DNA of 64,000 nt, from NCBI RefSeq assembly GCF_014696065.1, contig NZ_JACJPL010000027.1, positions 62,001 to 126,000 of the forward strand, written 5' to 3'. Each line of letters opens with the position of its first letter. Positions within the stretch are counted from its first letter, which is position 1. The translations under genes were made by a program, and so were the position numbers. Positions 29,504 to 38,370 of this stretch are shown here, in pieces. The DNA is from Leptolyngbya sp. FACHB-261 (GTDB lineage: Bacteria > Cyanobacteriota > Cyanobacteriia > FACHB-261). The notes under the pieces were generated by a model, which worked only from the letters and a program-made list of their open reading frames with translations, had not been told where the DNA came from and did not search any database.

Positions 29504-31003
29504 ATGAAGTATTCAGGTGCACCCGATCCGAATTTTGTGCCAGAGGGCGACTGGTTTGCTGAAGCAGTCAAGCGACCGCTAAACTACAACCTGCCGATTC
29601 CTTCAGTCGATCGCACGGTCAATATCTTGTTGGCCATGCCACCAGGAGCAATTCAGCGGACCCTAGAGAGCGAACTGGTTCGTCGCGGTTACCGGCCCAT
29701 TTTGGTCAGCAGGGCCGACCAACTGCTGGGACTTCTTCAGGTGTATCCATCGCGATTGTTAATCCTCGACCGGCTGGCAGGAGTAGCCAACCCCTACATT
29801 TTTTGCAAGGAGTGTCTAGCACTTCATCCATCACTGAATATTCTGCTGCTAGTCGATCAGCTGACTAATCCCAAAGATGCACGGCGATTGATGGCTCTGC
29901 GCTTCGGTGCTCTGGACATGGTCAGTCGAGACGAGGCTCACATTGGGCGACTGGTTGAACGCATTGAGGTCTTGATTCAGCCTCCCAATCCAGTTAATGA
30001 GTCAGCCCCTGAAAGCGAAGCTCAGAAAAGCGAAGGAAAAACGGACGATCCAACTCCTGCGCTGCTAGAACCAAACAGGCCAGGACAGGGAAAGCGCTTG
30101 CTCACCTGGTTCTCCAGCATGGTCGAAGCTCTGCAACGTCCCATTCGCAAACGCGAAGGCGATGTGGAGACTTTACCCAATGATGAATCCCAAAAAATTG
30201 GCGCTCGTTTAGTCAACCGCAAATTGATCACCGAAGAGCAACTAGCAATGGCGCTACAGGAGCAAAAAATCCTGGGTCTCAAGCTGGGTGAAGTGTGTAT
30301 CTACGCCGGATGGCTTTCTTATGCGGATTTGCTGTTGGTCCTGGACCGTCCTCAGCATTTGCTGGGCCAAATTTTGGTTTCTAGTGGCTATTTGAGCTTT
30401 GCTCAATTGCGTCTGGCTCTTCAAGAACAGCAGGAGACCCAGCAGCATTTGGCAACGATTATTCATAACCATCACTGGGTCAGCAAAGAAGTATTGGTGC
30501 AAGCGCTGCACGAACAACAACGGTTGCAGCAGCTAGACATCACAAAAGACAAAACGGATTACAAAGTCGCCGAAGACCTGGAAGCTGCGCCGGACCTGAC
30601 TACGCCGCCTCTAGAGGACAAAGACCTTGACGATTGGATTAATCTGACTGCTCGCCGAGCCAGTATTTTGTACAGCCGTAACCAGCTCGACGAAGCCAGC
30701 AAGTTATTGCAAGCAGGTTTGGCCCGCTCCCCGAAACATCCAGGCTTGCTGCTGGGCTACAGCGTAGTTCTGAGCCGTCAGGGACAGTTCGCTCAAGCCG
30801 CTAGACTGCTGGAAACTCTAACCAGAGTACAGCCTGAATCTGCTGCAGCTTTAACTCTACTGGGGACAGTGAGCCTGTCGCTCCAGGATCGGCCTCGGGC
30901 ACGACAAGCCTACGCCAGAGCTTATGTCTTATTGAGTAAGCAAAAGCGGACCGCTGAAGCCAGCCGCATTCGTCAAGTCATTGAGCAGCTTGAGCCCAAG
31001 TGA
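29504..31003 (+). CDS. Receiver-like / MshEN-like / TPR protein
   Basis: 499 residues with three parts. Residues about 38-165 resemble a response-regulator receiver fold (I-L-L-A-M-P, L-L-I-L-D-R, I-L-L-L-V-D), but the phospho-site is not clearly conserved. Residues about 225-345 hold three repeats of the form L-V-x-x-x-x-I-T-x-E-Q-L-x-x-A-L-x-E-Q, as in the N-terminal MshEN/GspE-type domain, some of which bind cyclic-di-GMP. The C-terminus (about 380-499) has tetratricopeptide-like helices. There is no ATPase domain, so it is not a pilus motor. A regulatory adaptor for pili, motility or secretion is a reasonable inference. Confidence 0.7.
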   Translation: MKYSGAPDPNFVPEGDWFAEAVKRPLNYNLPIPSVDRTVNILLAMPPGAIQRTLESELVRRGYRPILVSRADQLLGLLQVYPSRLLILDRLAGVANPYIFCKECLALHPSLNILLLVDQLTNPKDARRLMALRFGALDMVSRDEAHIGRLVERIEVLIQPPNPVNESAPESEAQKSEGKTDDPTPALLEPNRPGQGKRLLTWFSSMVEALQRPIRKREGDVETLPNDESQKIGARLVNRKLITEEQLAMALQEQKILGLKLGEVCIYAGWLSYADLLLVLDRPQHLLGQILVSSGYLSFAQLRLALQEQQETQQHLATIIHNHHWVSKEVLVQALHEQQRLQQLDITKDKTDYKVAEDLEAAPDLTTPPLEDKDLDDWINLTARRASILYSRNQLDEASKLLQAGLARSPKHPGLLLGYSVVLSRQGQFAQAARLLETLTRVQPESAAALTLLGTVSLSLQDRPRARQAYARAYVLLSKQKRTAEASRIRQVIEQLEPK

Positions 31004-31133
31004 TACGGCCCAAGATGCCAGTTTTAAGGGCCAGTTTTGGATGAAAGAAAAAGAAACAGATCCCAGGTACAGAAGGTGCTGTGCTAGCATCTGTAGCAAT
31101 GCCTGACCTGAATAAAGTACCTGTGAAGTATTT

Positions 31134-31649
31134 ATGGGCAAGGTCCTGGTTCTGAACGCCTCTTACGAACCGTTAAACATCACGAATTGGCGTCGAGCCG
31201 TGGTCTTGCTGATTAAAGGTAAGGCAGAGCAGGTTGAGCACAATGGCAAGTACGTCTACCCTGAGTTTCCGATTCCGACCGTAATTCGCTTGCGCGCCTA
31301 TGTGCGGGTGCCCTACAAGGAAATTCCCCTAACCCGGCGCAATCTTTTACACCGCGATAGCCACACCTGTCAGTATTGCAGCTATACCGGGGACGATTTG
31401 ACCCTAGACCATGTCATTCCCCGCTCACGTGGCGGTGGCGATGTCTGGGAGAACGTGGTCACGGCTTGTGTGCGCTGCAATGTCAAGAAAGGCAGCCGCA
31501 CGCCCAAGGAGGCCAATATGCCTCTGTTGACGTCGCCGCGAAGGCCGCATAGTGGTCTCTACTTCGAGGTGACTAAACACTTACGAAGCGGTGTGCATCA
31601 AGAGTGGCGCAAGTACGTGATTGGTATGGACCCCCCGGCAGCAGGATGA
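31134..31649 (+). CDS. HNH endonuclease family protein
   Basis: 171 residues. The C-terminal half has an HNH nuclease core with two Cys pairs for a structural metal (C-Q-Y-C and C-V-R-C-N) and the catalytic D-H-V-I-P-R-S-R-G-G between them. The N-terminal half (V-L-V-L-N-A-S-Y-E-P-L-N-I) is typical of a widespread bacterial and cyanobacterial HNH protein whose biological role is not settled. It is a free-standing gene with no methylase or intron features around it, so a restriction or homing role is not supported. A strong intrinsic terminator overlaps the stop codon. Confidence 0.88.
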   Translation: MGKVLVLNASYEPLNITNWRRAVVLLIKGKAEQVEHNGKYVYPEFPIPTVIRLRAYVRVPYKEIPLTRRNLLHRDSHTCQYCSYTGDDLTLDHVIPRSRGGGDVWENVVTACVRCNVKKGSRTPKEANMPLLTSPRRPHSGLYFEVTKHLRSGVHQEWRKYVIGMDPPAAG

Positions 31650-31663
31650 GCGCGGGGGGTTTT
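31631..31663 (+). terminator. Intrinsic terminator of the HNH gene
   Basis: CCCCCCG at 31631-31637 pairs with CGGGGGG at 31653-31659, and TTTT follows directly. The left arm lies inside the last codons of the HNH gene, so the stop codon sits in the loop. Confidence 0.8.
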
Positions 31664-31845
31664 GCGTTCTAATCCGTGCTTTGTGCAGGCGTTCTCTAAC
31701 GCATGTTCTCTAAGGCAATTAACGCAATTAGAGGTCAGCAGTGCTACAGTCAGCTTCTCCACCTCCAGATACACACTTCGATCGGTTTTCTTGCGAGAAT
31801 TGAATAACCAAGGGTATTCTCCTTCGGTTTCCCTGTTGTTTCTAT

Positions 31846-33117
31846 ATGCCCTCTGATCACTTATTTCAAACTGCAACGCTTATCCACGACCCTGAAGTAG
31901 ACTTGCAAAGCTCAGTTCTTGAGAATTCCCTGCCAACAGCGACTCACGATACAGTCGCTAGCGTGAGCAATGGCAGAGCAATTCGCAAGCCTGATGTCAA
32001 GCAGGAACACTTGCGGGTCGATCAGCTACGCCGCACGCTAGAGCAGCACCAGGGTGACCGACATCTAGTTGTGTTACAGGATTTTCCAGACCCCGATGCG
32101 CTTTCCTGTGCTTGGGCTTACCAGCTGATTGCAGAGCAATTCGATATCAAGTGCGACCTGGTTTACGCTGGTACCGTTAGCCACCAGGAAAACATCGCGC
32201 TAGTCAAGCTGACTGGCTTGCCCGTTCAGCGCTGGAATCTTCAGGTCAACCGCAACCGAGACCTATCGACCTACCAAGGTTGTGTGTTCCTAGATAACCA
32301 GGGCACTACCAGCCAAATTACGCCTTTGATCAAACAGGCAGGGCTGCCAGCAGTGGTGATTGTTGACCACCATGCCCTCCAGAACGAAGTCGAAGCAGAG
32401 TTCACTGACATTCGCCCAAGCAGTCGTGCAACCGCTACAATCTTCGCCCAGTACCTCCAGCTAGGTTTACTAGACCTCAACAGCAGCATCAGTGAGCACA
32501 CCAAGTGTGCAACGGCCTTGATGCACGGTCTGCGCTCCGAAACCAACCAACTGATGTTGGCTCAAGAGGCTGATTTTGCTGCCGCTGCCTATCTCAGTCG
32601 CTTCTACGATGCCCAACTGCTCAACGCTGTTCTGCAATCCCGTCGCTCCAAGCGGGTGATGGATGTGATAGAGCGGGCATTGAAAAATCGGGTACTCCAC
32701 AACAACTTCTCAGTTTCGGGCGTAGGCTACCTGCGCTACGACGACCGGGATGCCATTCCCCAAGCCGCTGATTTCCTGCTCACCGAGGAGAACGTCCACA
32801 CAGCTGTTGTTTATGGCATTGTCCACGATGAGGGCGATGCTGTGGAAGTCGTAATGGGCTCGCTGCGCACTGATAAAATCACGCTCGACCCCGACGAATT
32901 TATCAAAGAGGCGTTCGGGCAAGACACACAGGGCCGCTTCTTTGGAGGAGGCCGTTCTCAAGCCGGTGGTTTTGAGATTCCGACAGGCTTCTTGGCGGGG
33001 AGTAACGACAATCCGAAATATGCCAGCTTGAAGTGGGATGTCTACGATGCTCAAATCAAGCAGTCCTTGGCCCATCTAGTGAACCCAGAGAAAGGCGAAA
33101 TCATCTGGAAGCCCTAG
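31846..33117 (+). CDS. DHH family phosphoesterase
   Basis: 423 residues. The DHH domain shows D-F-P-D-P-D-A near residue 79-85, L-D-N-Q-G near 147 and the signature V-D-H-H near 170. A DHHA1-type C-terminal part ends with G-G-G-R-S-Q-A-G-G-F-E-I-P. Such enzymes use two manganese ions and include nanoRNases, cyclic-dinucleotide phosphodiesterases and RecJ-like nucleases. An extra N-terminal segment of about 70 residues precedes the domain. The substrate cannot be told from sequence. It ends 131 bases before the convergent PlsY/PEP-synthase-like gene. Confidence 0.87.
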   Translation: MPSDHLFQTATLIHDPEVDLQSSVLENSLPTATHDTVASVSNGRAIRKPDVKQEHLRVDQLRRTLEQHQGDRHLVVLQDFPDPDALSCAWAYQLIAEQFDIKCDLVYAGTVSHQENIALVKLTGLPVQRWNLQVNRNRDLSTYQGCVFLDNQGTTSQITPLIKQAGLPAVVIVDHHALQNEVEAEFTDIRPSSRATATIFAQYLQLGLLDLNSSISEHTKCATALMHGLRSETNQLMLAQEADFAAAAYLSRFYDAQLLNAVLQSRRSKRVMDVIERALKNRVLHNNFSVSGVGYLRYDDRDAIPQAADFLLTEENVHTAVVYGIVHDEGDAVEVVMGSLRTDKITLDPDEFIKEAFGQDTQGRFFGGGRSQAGGFEIPTGFLAGSNDNPKYASLKWDVYDAQIKQSLAHLVNPEKGEIIWKP

Positions 33118-33163
33118 TTGCTCCAGGTGCCTGTGCCCTAGTCTGAGACACTTTGCAAAAACT

Positions 33164-33195
33164 AAACTTGCCTTCTAAAGACTGGAGGCAAGTTT
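33164..33195. terminator. Terminator between convergent genes
   Basis: AAACTTGCCT at 33164-33173 pairs perfectly with AGGCAAGTTT at 33186-33195. On the minus strand the stem is followed by AGTTTTTG, so it serves best for the minus-strand gene ending at 33249, and possibly for the plus-strand DHH gene. Confidence 0.7.
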
Positions 33196-33248
33196 GAGTG
33201 CATCTAAGGGCAGCAGAACAGAGTCAGCCTCAAAACTAGAACCTCTTC

Positions 33249-36143
33249 CTAGAGCAGCTCTACAGTGCCACTGGTGCCATCCACGCGCACTTGCTGTCCA
33301 TCTCGGAGGCGCTGCGTTGCTCCGGCGATGTCCATTACGGCTGGAATGCGATACTCGCGAGCCACAATTGCACCGTGGGAGAGGCGCCCCCCCACTTCTG
33401 CGATTAAGGCACCTGCCTGTGCCAGCAAAGGAGCCCAGCCGGAGTCGGTATAGGGCACCACAAGGACGGTTTCGCGACTCACGCTCACTTCCATTGCCTC
33501 GCTTAGATTGCGCAGCACTCGGACTGTGCCCGTAAACTGTCCAGCGCTGGCCCCAATGCCCCGAAGCACTGTTCCCTGGCTCTCAAGGGGTTGGCGCGAA
33601 GCCTCTAGGTCGGGCATTGGAACCGTGTTGCCATAGACCAAATTGGGTGGGGTGAAATGGGCATCCTGCTTGAATTGCTGACGGCGCTCCGCCACCCGTG
33701 CGGTCAAATCTGAGTCTGCCGCCCGTACTGCGGCTCGAACTTCTTCTAGAGTCAGGAAGAAAATGTCCCCCGCTTGCGCCAAACGCCCCTCGCTGAGCCA
33801 CTGAGCTTCTATGGCTACGAAACAGGCCCGCAGGTGGGCCAGCAGACGGCTATAAACCTCAGTGATCCGACCCTTTAGCTGCGAACGAACCTGACCCGTT
33901 TGCCATAGCCAGGAGCCTGATTTTGGCGAAGATGTAGAGCCAGTGGGTGTAGGGGCTGGATTGCGAACCGCGCTGAGGAGAAGTTGACGCAGGGGTTCTG
34001 GCTGCTCACGCCAAGTAGGTACTGCGATATCAGTGCCCACTTCGCTGAGATAGCCATAGCGATTCAGAAAAGCATCAAACTGGCGCAAAACCGCTTGTCC
34101 CTCGGGGTTGTGCTGCAAACGAGCCCAGAGCTTCTGAGCACTGAGATTCTCAGTTAACGCCTCAGAGACCACAGCCAAGTTGCGAATCTCAGCGGCTAAC
34201 TGGGATAACTCTCGCAACGCCATGACCTCTGGCGTTTGGTCACCGCTCAGCTGGTTATCAGGGATGCGCAGGAGCTTGCAGCGGAGCGCCAAACTCAAGG
34301 GGGCCAGGATGCTGTAGTAAGTGGCTCGCTGCAGCACGACCAGAATTTGCTCGACTTGCGCTAGCCAGACCTGAGCTGTTTGCGGACGAGCTTGCTCTAA
34401 TTGCTCCAAAGTGGGTATGAATAAACGGCGGTCATCCCGCTTGAAGTCACGCACTAGAGCCAGCTCGCGGCTCACTAGACGCAGCAGACCTGGTACATTT
34501 CTGAGCGTAGAACCCAGAGGTGGACGGCCGAAGGAAGCGGAGCCCGAACTGCGGGTGAGAAACTCCAGGCTCTCAGCTGGCAGCCCCATGCGCTGAAACA
34601 ACTGCCCTAAGAGCGTGACGTTGAAGTAAGCCTGCGAGCGGTGCAGTGTAGCCGTTTCGTTAAAATCCAGTCCTTGCGCTCGTTCTGCCAAAACCAACGT
34701 GAATAGCTCGCCCCAAACTCCACAGGTGAGGGGTCGGTTCACAGACCAGGTTAGAGGTCGGATCAGACCTGGAATGACTTCAGCGGCAATACGACGAGTC
34801 CAGATCGGCAGCAGTGTCGTCACGGGGCGCGCTTGTAAGACCCAGAGTTGCTGACCATCCCAAGTCCACTCAATGTCCTGCGGCACACCAGAGGCTTGAG
34901 ACTCTAATGCCTGGGCTAGCTGAGCTACTTGTTGCAACAGCTCAGTAGAAGGTTCCTGAATTGTTGGAGGTGTAGCGGTTTGACTGCTCTGGACCTCGCC
35001 TTTAAACACTCGATAGCGCAGGGGAGTTACCTGGCCTGAAACTACCTGGGCTGCACCACCCGGTAAAGTCTCGATCGCTACGCCGTCCCTACCATCTACA
35101 GGATCGCGACTGAAGGCGACCCCGGAGAACTGACCGCGCACCTGCTGTTGCACCAGCAGGGCCATGCTCTCCTCAGCAACCCCGAGATCTTGGCGGTAGC
35201 GCATGGCTTCAGGCTGGTGGTAAGAAGCTAAACAACGAGCCACCGCTTCCCGCAATTCCTGCCGGTTGGTGACGTTGAGGATGCTTTCGTACTGACCAGC
35301 TGCCGAGGCAGATTCAGAGTCTTCACCAACCGCTGAGGAGCGCACCACCAGGGGTGACTGTACGGTGGGCTGCAAGTACTCCACCAACATTTCCACGTCA
35401 TCACCAGGAGCAAGCACCCAGCCCATCGGCACGGCATAGCCCTGACGCTTCAGCTCAGATAATCGAGCCGCTTTTGCTCCTACCTTCTTGGCCTCTAGAG
35501 GCTGATCCAAGGTCTGTAGAGCGCGGCTAGCCTGGAAGAAACGAAAGATCCGGCTAGAGTCGGGCTGACTGTTGTTTGCTTGCAAGTCCAGATCGTCAGG
35601 AAGACGTTGATAAAGCCAATAGATTAAGCCTGCTAGAGCCGCCGCTGCCAGAACTTCCGAGCTAGGGTGAGCCAGCAAAGCCGTTAGCAACGGAAATAGT
35701 ACCAGCACCAGCAGACGTCCTGAGGTGCGCTCACGCACTAAGGTGAAGCCGATGCCGCCAATCACGGTCGTGAGTAGGGCTACTCGCCAGTCATAAGCCA
35801 CATAACCCCAAACCACATTAGTGATGCCTCCCCCCTGACCCAGCCAGTAGCGCCCCATGACTAAGGCAATTAAAGCCAGCAACTCCCAGGTGGGGTCAAG
35901 CCCGAAAGCCCGAGCTAGGAGCACGGCACCCACTCCCTTAAATGCCTCTGCTAAGACGGTCAGGACTCCAGGCAAGGTGCCGCCGTGGTAGAAAGCTGCC
36001 GACACACTGACGTTACCCGTGCCTAATTTGCGCAACTTCTTGCCGCTACACAGTCTCACGGCCCAGGCTGCTGCAGGGATCCCCCCTAGAAGGGGACAGC
36101 CAATTAGTAAAACCAGCGCCCCCCAGACTTGCATCAGTGTCAT
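33249..36143 (-). CDS. PlsY-like membrane domain fused to PEP-synthase-like enzyme
   Basis: 964 residues combining two families. Residues 1-185 resemble the membrane acyltransferase PlsY: L-G-T-G-N-V-S-V-S-A-A-F-Y-H-G-G then A-E-A-F-K-G-V-G-A-V-L-L-A, with several hydrophobic helices. Residues about 215-450 are a PEP-synthase/PPDK-type ATP-grasp (V-G-A-K-A-A-R-L, V-V-R-S-S-A-V-G-E-D, D-I-E-W-T). The C-terminus is the swivelling phosphohistidine domain with catalytic His923 in G-G-R-L-S-H-G-A-I-V-A-R-E. No PEP/pyruvate-binding TIM barrel is obvious, so it may phosphorylate something other than pyruvate. The function of the fusion is inferred only. Confidence 0.82.
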   Translation of the reverse strand: MTLMQVWGALVLLIGCPLLGGIPAAAWAVRLCSGKKLRKLGTGNVSVSAAFYHGGTLPGVLTVLAEAFKGVGAVLLARAFGLDPTWELLALIALVMGRYWLGQGGGITNVVWGYVAYDWRVALLTTVIGGIGFTLVRERTSGRLLVLVLFPLLTALLAHPSSEVLAAAALAGLIYWLYQRLPDDLDLQANNSQPDSSRIFRFFQASRALQTLDQPLEAKKVGAKAARLSELKRQGYAVPMGWVLAPGDDVEMLVEYLQPTVQSPLVVRSSAVGEDSESASAAGQYESILNVTNRQELREAVARCLASYHQPEAMRYRQDLGVAEESMALLVQQQVRGQFSGVAFSRDPVDGRDGVAIETLPGGAAQVVSGQVTPLRYRVFKGEVQSSQTATPPTIQEPSTELLQQVAQLAQALESQASGVPQDIEWTWDGQQLWVLQARPVTTLLPIWTRRIAAEVIPGLIRPLTWSVNRPLTCGVWGELFTLVLAERAQGLDFNETATLHRSQAYFNVTLLGQLFQRMGLPAESLEFLTRSSGSASFGRPPLGSTLRNVPGLLRLVSRELALVRDFKRDDRRLFIPTLEQLEQARPQTAQVWLAQVEQILVVLQRATYYSILAPLSLALRCKLLRIPDNQLSGDQTPEVMALRELSQLAAEIRNLAVVSEALTENLSAQKLWARLQHNPEGQAVLRQFDAFLNRYGYLSEVGTDIAVPTWREQPEPLRQLLLSAVRNPAPTPTGSTSSPKSGSWLWQTGQVRSQLKGRITEVYSRLLAHLRACFVAIEAQWLSEGRLAQAGDIFFLTLEEVRAAVRAADSDLTARVAERRQQFKQDAHFTPPNLVYGNTVPMPDLEASRQPLESQGTVLRGIGASAGQFTGTVRVLRNLSEAMEVSVSRETVLVVPYTDSGWAPLLAQAGALIAEVGGRLSHGAIVAREYRIPAVMDIAGATQRLRDGQQVRVDGTSGTVELL

Positions 36144-36753
36144 GCGTCAGCTCGCTTGTCTGCGTCTACCCTACCCATCACCCTAGCGCTCCCTGAGCGC
36201 CAATGCGCAGCAGCATTGGGTGAGCAAAGACAACTGGAGTCTTCAAATTTTTCCTAAAGCTAATCTCCAGAAGCCGAGCAGGCATTCTAGGAGGTCCAAA
36301 CCCTCGGAATCAGACCTCTTTCTAGAACTCTACTTCGACGAGAAACTTCTCTAGGCAGGAGCGTCAAAGTCCGACGATCCCTAATTTTGAAGCATCACAT
36401 CCTAACAGATTGACTATTGCGTTTCTACACAGTCTTACCGAAATTAGCTTCTGGTTTTTAGCCACGAACTTCTCAATCTCAACCGGCCAAATTCATCTGG
36501 CAATTCACCTGGCCCAAGTCACCGATTTGCACATCCAAGGAAGGTTTTCAAAACAGTTTTTTAGACTGAAATCGAAGTGTTCTGGGCCATCTTGATTACC
36601 TGAGCGGAGGATAACGACGCTGTGTCAAACAGACCCCGAAGCTTCTAGGTCAAACCTGACACAGGCAGTCAAGACAGCGCAAAGAAGTGGCCCAACCGAA
36701 TGACTCGCGGACCACCTGCGCCTGGGTATTCAGTTTTGGGTGGCTGCATGTAG
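36144..36753. other. Intergenic region between the fusion gene and rpsU
   Basis: About 610 bases. A 61-codon frame at 36410-36595 has no recognisable sequence and I do not count it as a gene. An 8-bp inverted repeat CTGTGTCA (36620-36627) / TGACACAG (36657-36664) lies downstream of rpsU and could form a 3' hairpin, but no T-run follows. Confidence 0.4.
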
Positions 36754-36939
36754 CTAGCCGCGACCTGCTCTACTTCGTCGCTGGGCGTTTTTGGCCTTGC
36801 GTCTGCGCTTCTCAGCAGGGGTTTCAAAGTGACGGGTGCGCTTGATATCAGCAAACAAGCCCGCTTTGAGGATTTTGCGCTTGAACCTGCGGAGGGCAGA
36901 TTCAATTCCTTCGTTTTCGCCTACGGTGATTTGAGTCAT
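36754..36939 (-). CDS. rpsU: 30S ribosomal protein bS21
   Basis: 61 residues, very basic, with the family pattern M-T-Q-I[18 protein letters not shown], then a G-L-F-A-D-I-K-R-x-x-H-F-E-T-P segment and a Lys/Arg-rich tail ending R-S-R-A-G-R. bS21 sits at the 30S platform near the anti-Shine-Dalgarno region and helps initiation. Its length is normal. In cyanobacteria it is often a stand-alone gene, as here. Confidence 0.95.
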   Translation of the reverse strand: MTQITVGENEGIESALRRFKRKILKAGLFADIKRTRHFETPAEKRRRKAKNAQRRSRAGRG

Positions 36940-37002
36940 TCCTCATTTTAGCAGGCGTGTTTGAAGCTGGGCAGGGCTTTCAGCCACATTAGAGCAGACA
37001 TA

Positions 37003-37638
37003 TCAAGGCAAAGGTTCTCCGGAACCTGTCTGAGCTAGGTGCTGGCGCCAGCGCGAAACAGCGAGCCAACCGACCACCAGCAACAGAATCAAGCCACCAA
37101 GTTGCGCACTCCAAGCCACCAGCTTCTCTAAGGGCACCAGTGCGCCCACGAAGTAAGCCAGACTTACCGTTAGTGCTCCCCACACCAACGCACCAGCGGC
37201 GTTAAACACGAGGAAGCGACGGTAGGGCATCTGGGCAATGCCGGCCATCGGTCCAGCAAAAATCCGCAGTAACGCAACAAACCGACCAAAGAAGACGGCT
37301 TGGTCGGCATTTTCGTTGAATTTAGTGCGGGCTTTTTCCAGTTCTTCAGGCCCCAACTTAAAGACCCGACCAACTTTGACCAGCAGCGGCCAGCCGCCCC
37401 AGGCTCCCAACCAGTAGCCGACGTTATCACCCAGAATGGCACCAGCCGTGGCGCTAAGCATCACCAGCCAGTAATTGAGATCACCGTTACCGGCTAGGAA
37501 GCCACCCACTAGCGTAATTGTTTCGCCAGGAACGGGAATTCCAGCATTTTCTAGTAGAATGCCGCAGAAGACAGTCCAGTAGCCATATTGCTGAGCAAGT
37601 TCCTGGATGGTTTCTAAAGTCAAAAACTCGAAGGACAT
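37003..37638 (-). CDS. DedA family membrane protein
   Basis: 211 residues with several hydrophobic segments and the DedA/SNARE-associated core: E-N-A-G-I-P-V-P-G-E-T, then G-D-N-V-G-Y-W-L-G, a charged F-x-x-N-A-D-Q-A-V-F-F-G-R-F and a final membrane span near the C-terminus. DedA proteins are inner-membrane proteins involved in lipid carrier (for example undecaprenyl phosphate) flipping and membrane homeostasis. It follows two sRNA-like elements and precedes rpsU on the same strand, with about 60 bases between stop and the rpsU start. Confidence 0.9.
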   Translation of the reverse strand: MSFEFLTLETIQELAQQYGYWTVFCGILLENAGIPVPGETITLVGGFLAGNGDLNYWLVMLSATAGAILGDNVGYWLGAWGGWPLLVKVGRVFKLGPEELEKARTKFNENADQAVFFGRFVALLRIFAGPMAGIAQMPYRRFLVFNAAGALVWGALTVSLAYFVGALVPLEKLVAWSAQLGGLILLLVVGWLAVSRWRQHLAQTGSGEPLP

Positions 37639-37766
37639 TCAGGGCGCCTGCCTTTGAAATGATGGGGGCATTAATAAATTGTTACTTGTCCTCATCTTTG
37701 CCTGAGTACCCTGGTGTGTCAACTGTGTCTTCTGTTACTACTCCCATGATAGTTAACCGCAGAAAC

Positions 37767-37868
37767 AAAAACCCCCCGGAGACCCGGGAAGGGTTTCTGG
37801 GGGTGAATCAGGGTGCATCTACCACTCATTCCTTCTAGGAAGGACCATCTCGTCCGGAAACTCAACAA
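37767..37868 (-). ncRNA. sRNA-like element A with terminator
   Basis: Read on the minus strand, the element runs from about 37868 through a small hairpin (CCTTC-CTA-GAAGG) and a conserved core (37824-37797) to a GC-rich stem that ends CCGGGGGGTTTTTG. The core is identical over 28 bases to that of element B. The terminator stem (CCCCCAG... with ...CTCCGGGGG) differs in its middle part. No good reading frame or Shine-Dalgarno site accompanies it, so a small non-coding RNA is the simplest reading. The transcript start is not determined. Confidence 0.5.
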
Positions 37869-37996
37869 CGGCAGGCCGATTTCTTTGAGGACCGGTTGCG
37901 CCTCAGTTTCTAGGGGACGCGACGGTGGCACAACAGGAGTCCATGTCTCCTACAGCGGCCAACCCACTTAAAGTGCCCAATATCAGCGCCAAAAAA

Positions 37997-38098
37997 TAAA
38001 AACCCCCCGAAAGTCCAAGGACTCTGGGGGTGAATCAGGGTGCATCTACCATTCCTTCCTTCTAGGAGGACAACTCCCATCAGGACGGCTAGCATCCA
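37997..38098 (-). ncRNA. sRNA-like element B with terminator
   Basis: Minus-strand homologue of element A about 230 bases away. Its conserved core is 38051-38024, with a preceding TCCTAGAAGGA-type hairpin and a terminator stem ending TTCGGGGGGTTTTTA. The outer parts align with element A only loosely while the core is identical, as expected for an RNA family in which the core carries function. A TTGCCA hexamer about 45 bases upstream could be part of its promoter. Confidence 0.5.
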
Positions 38099-38370
38099 AA
38101 TTTCAAAAGTTTGGCAAAGACAGGCATCACCCGGTTAGGCATCTCACTAACCAGTCTGGTTATCAATCTAGGATTTTGGCTCTTGACTCTTGATTACGAG
38201 GTGAACCTTCAGGACTGGTCGAATATTTCCTCTGACAGAGGTGTCACCAAACCTAGACCCGTAGGATGCTTGCAGTTTGTTATCCATAACAGACCACCCA
38301 CAGAGCATCCTACTACTTGCTCTTAGCTAAAGATTTCGTGGCAAGAATGGTGAACCTAGGAGTCAACCTA

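Larger units (their letters stand above)
37639..38370. other. Intergenic region with two sRNA-like elements
   Basis: About 730 bases without a convincing protein gene. It holds two paralogous minus-strand structured elements (37767-37868 and 37997-38098, listed separately). The rest, including 38100-38330, shows no further repeat or reading frame of note. Confidence 0.5.

Noticed and set aside
36410-36595. 61-codon plus-strand frame between the fusion gene and rpsU
   Set aside because: No ribosome-binding site, no family-like sequence and low-complexity AT-rich surroundings.
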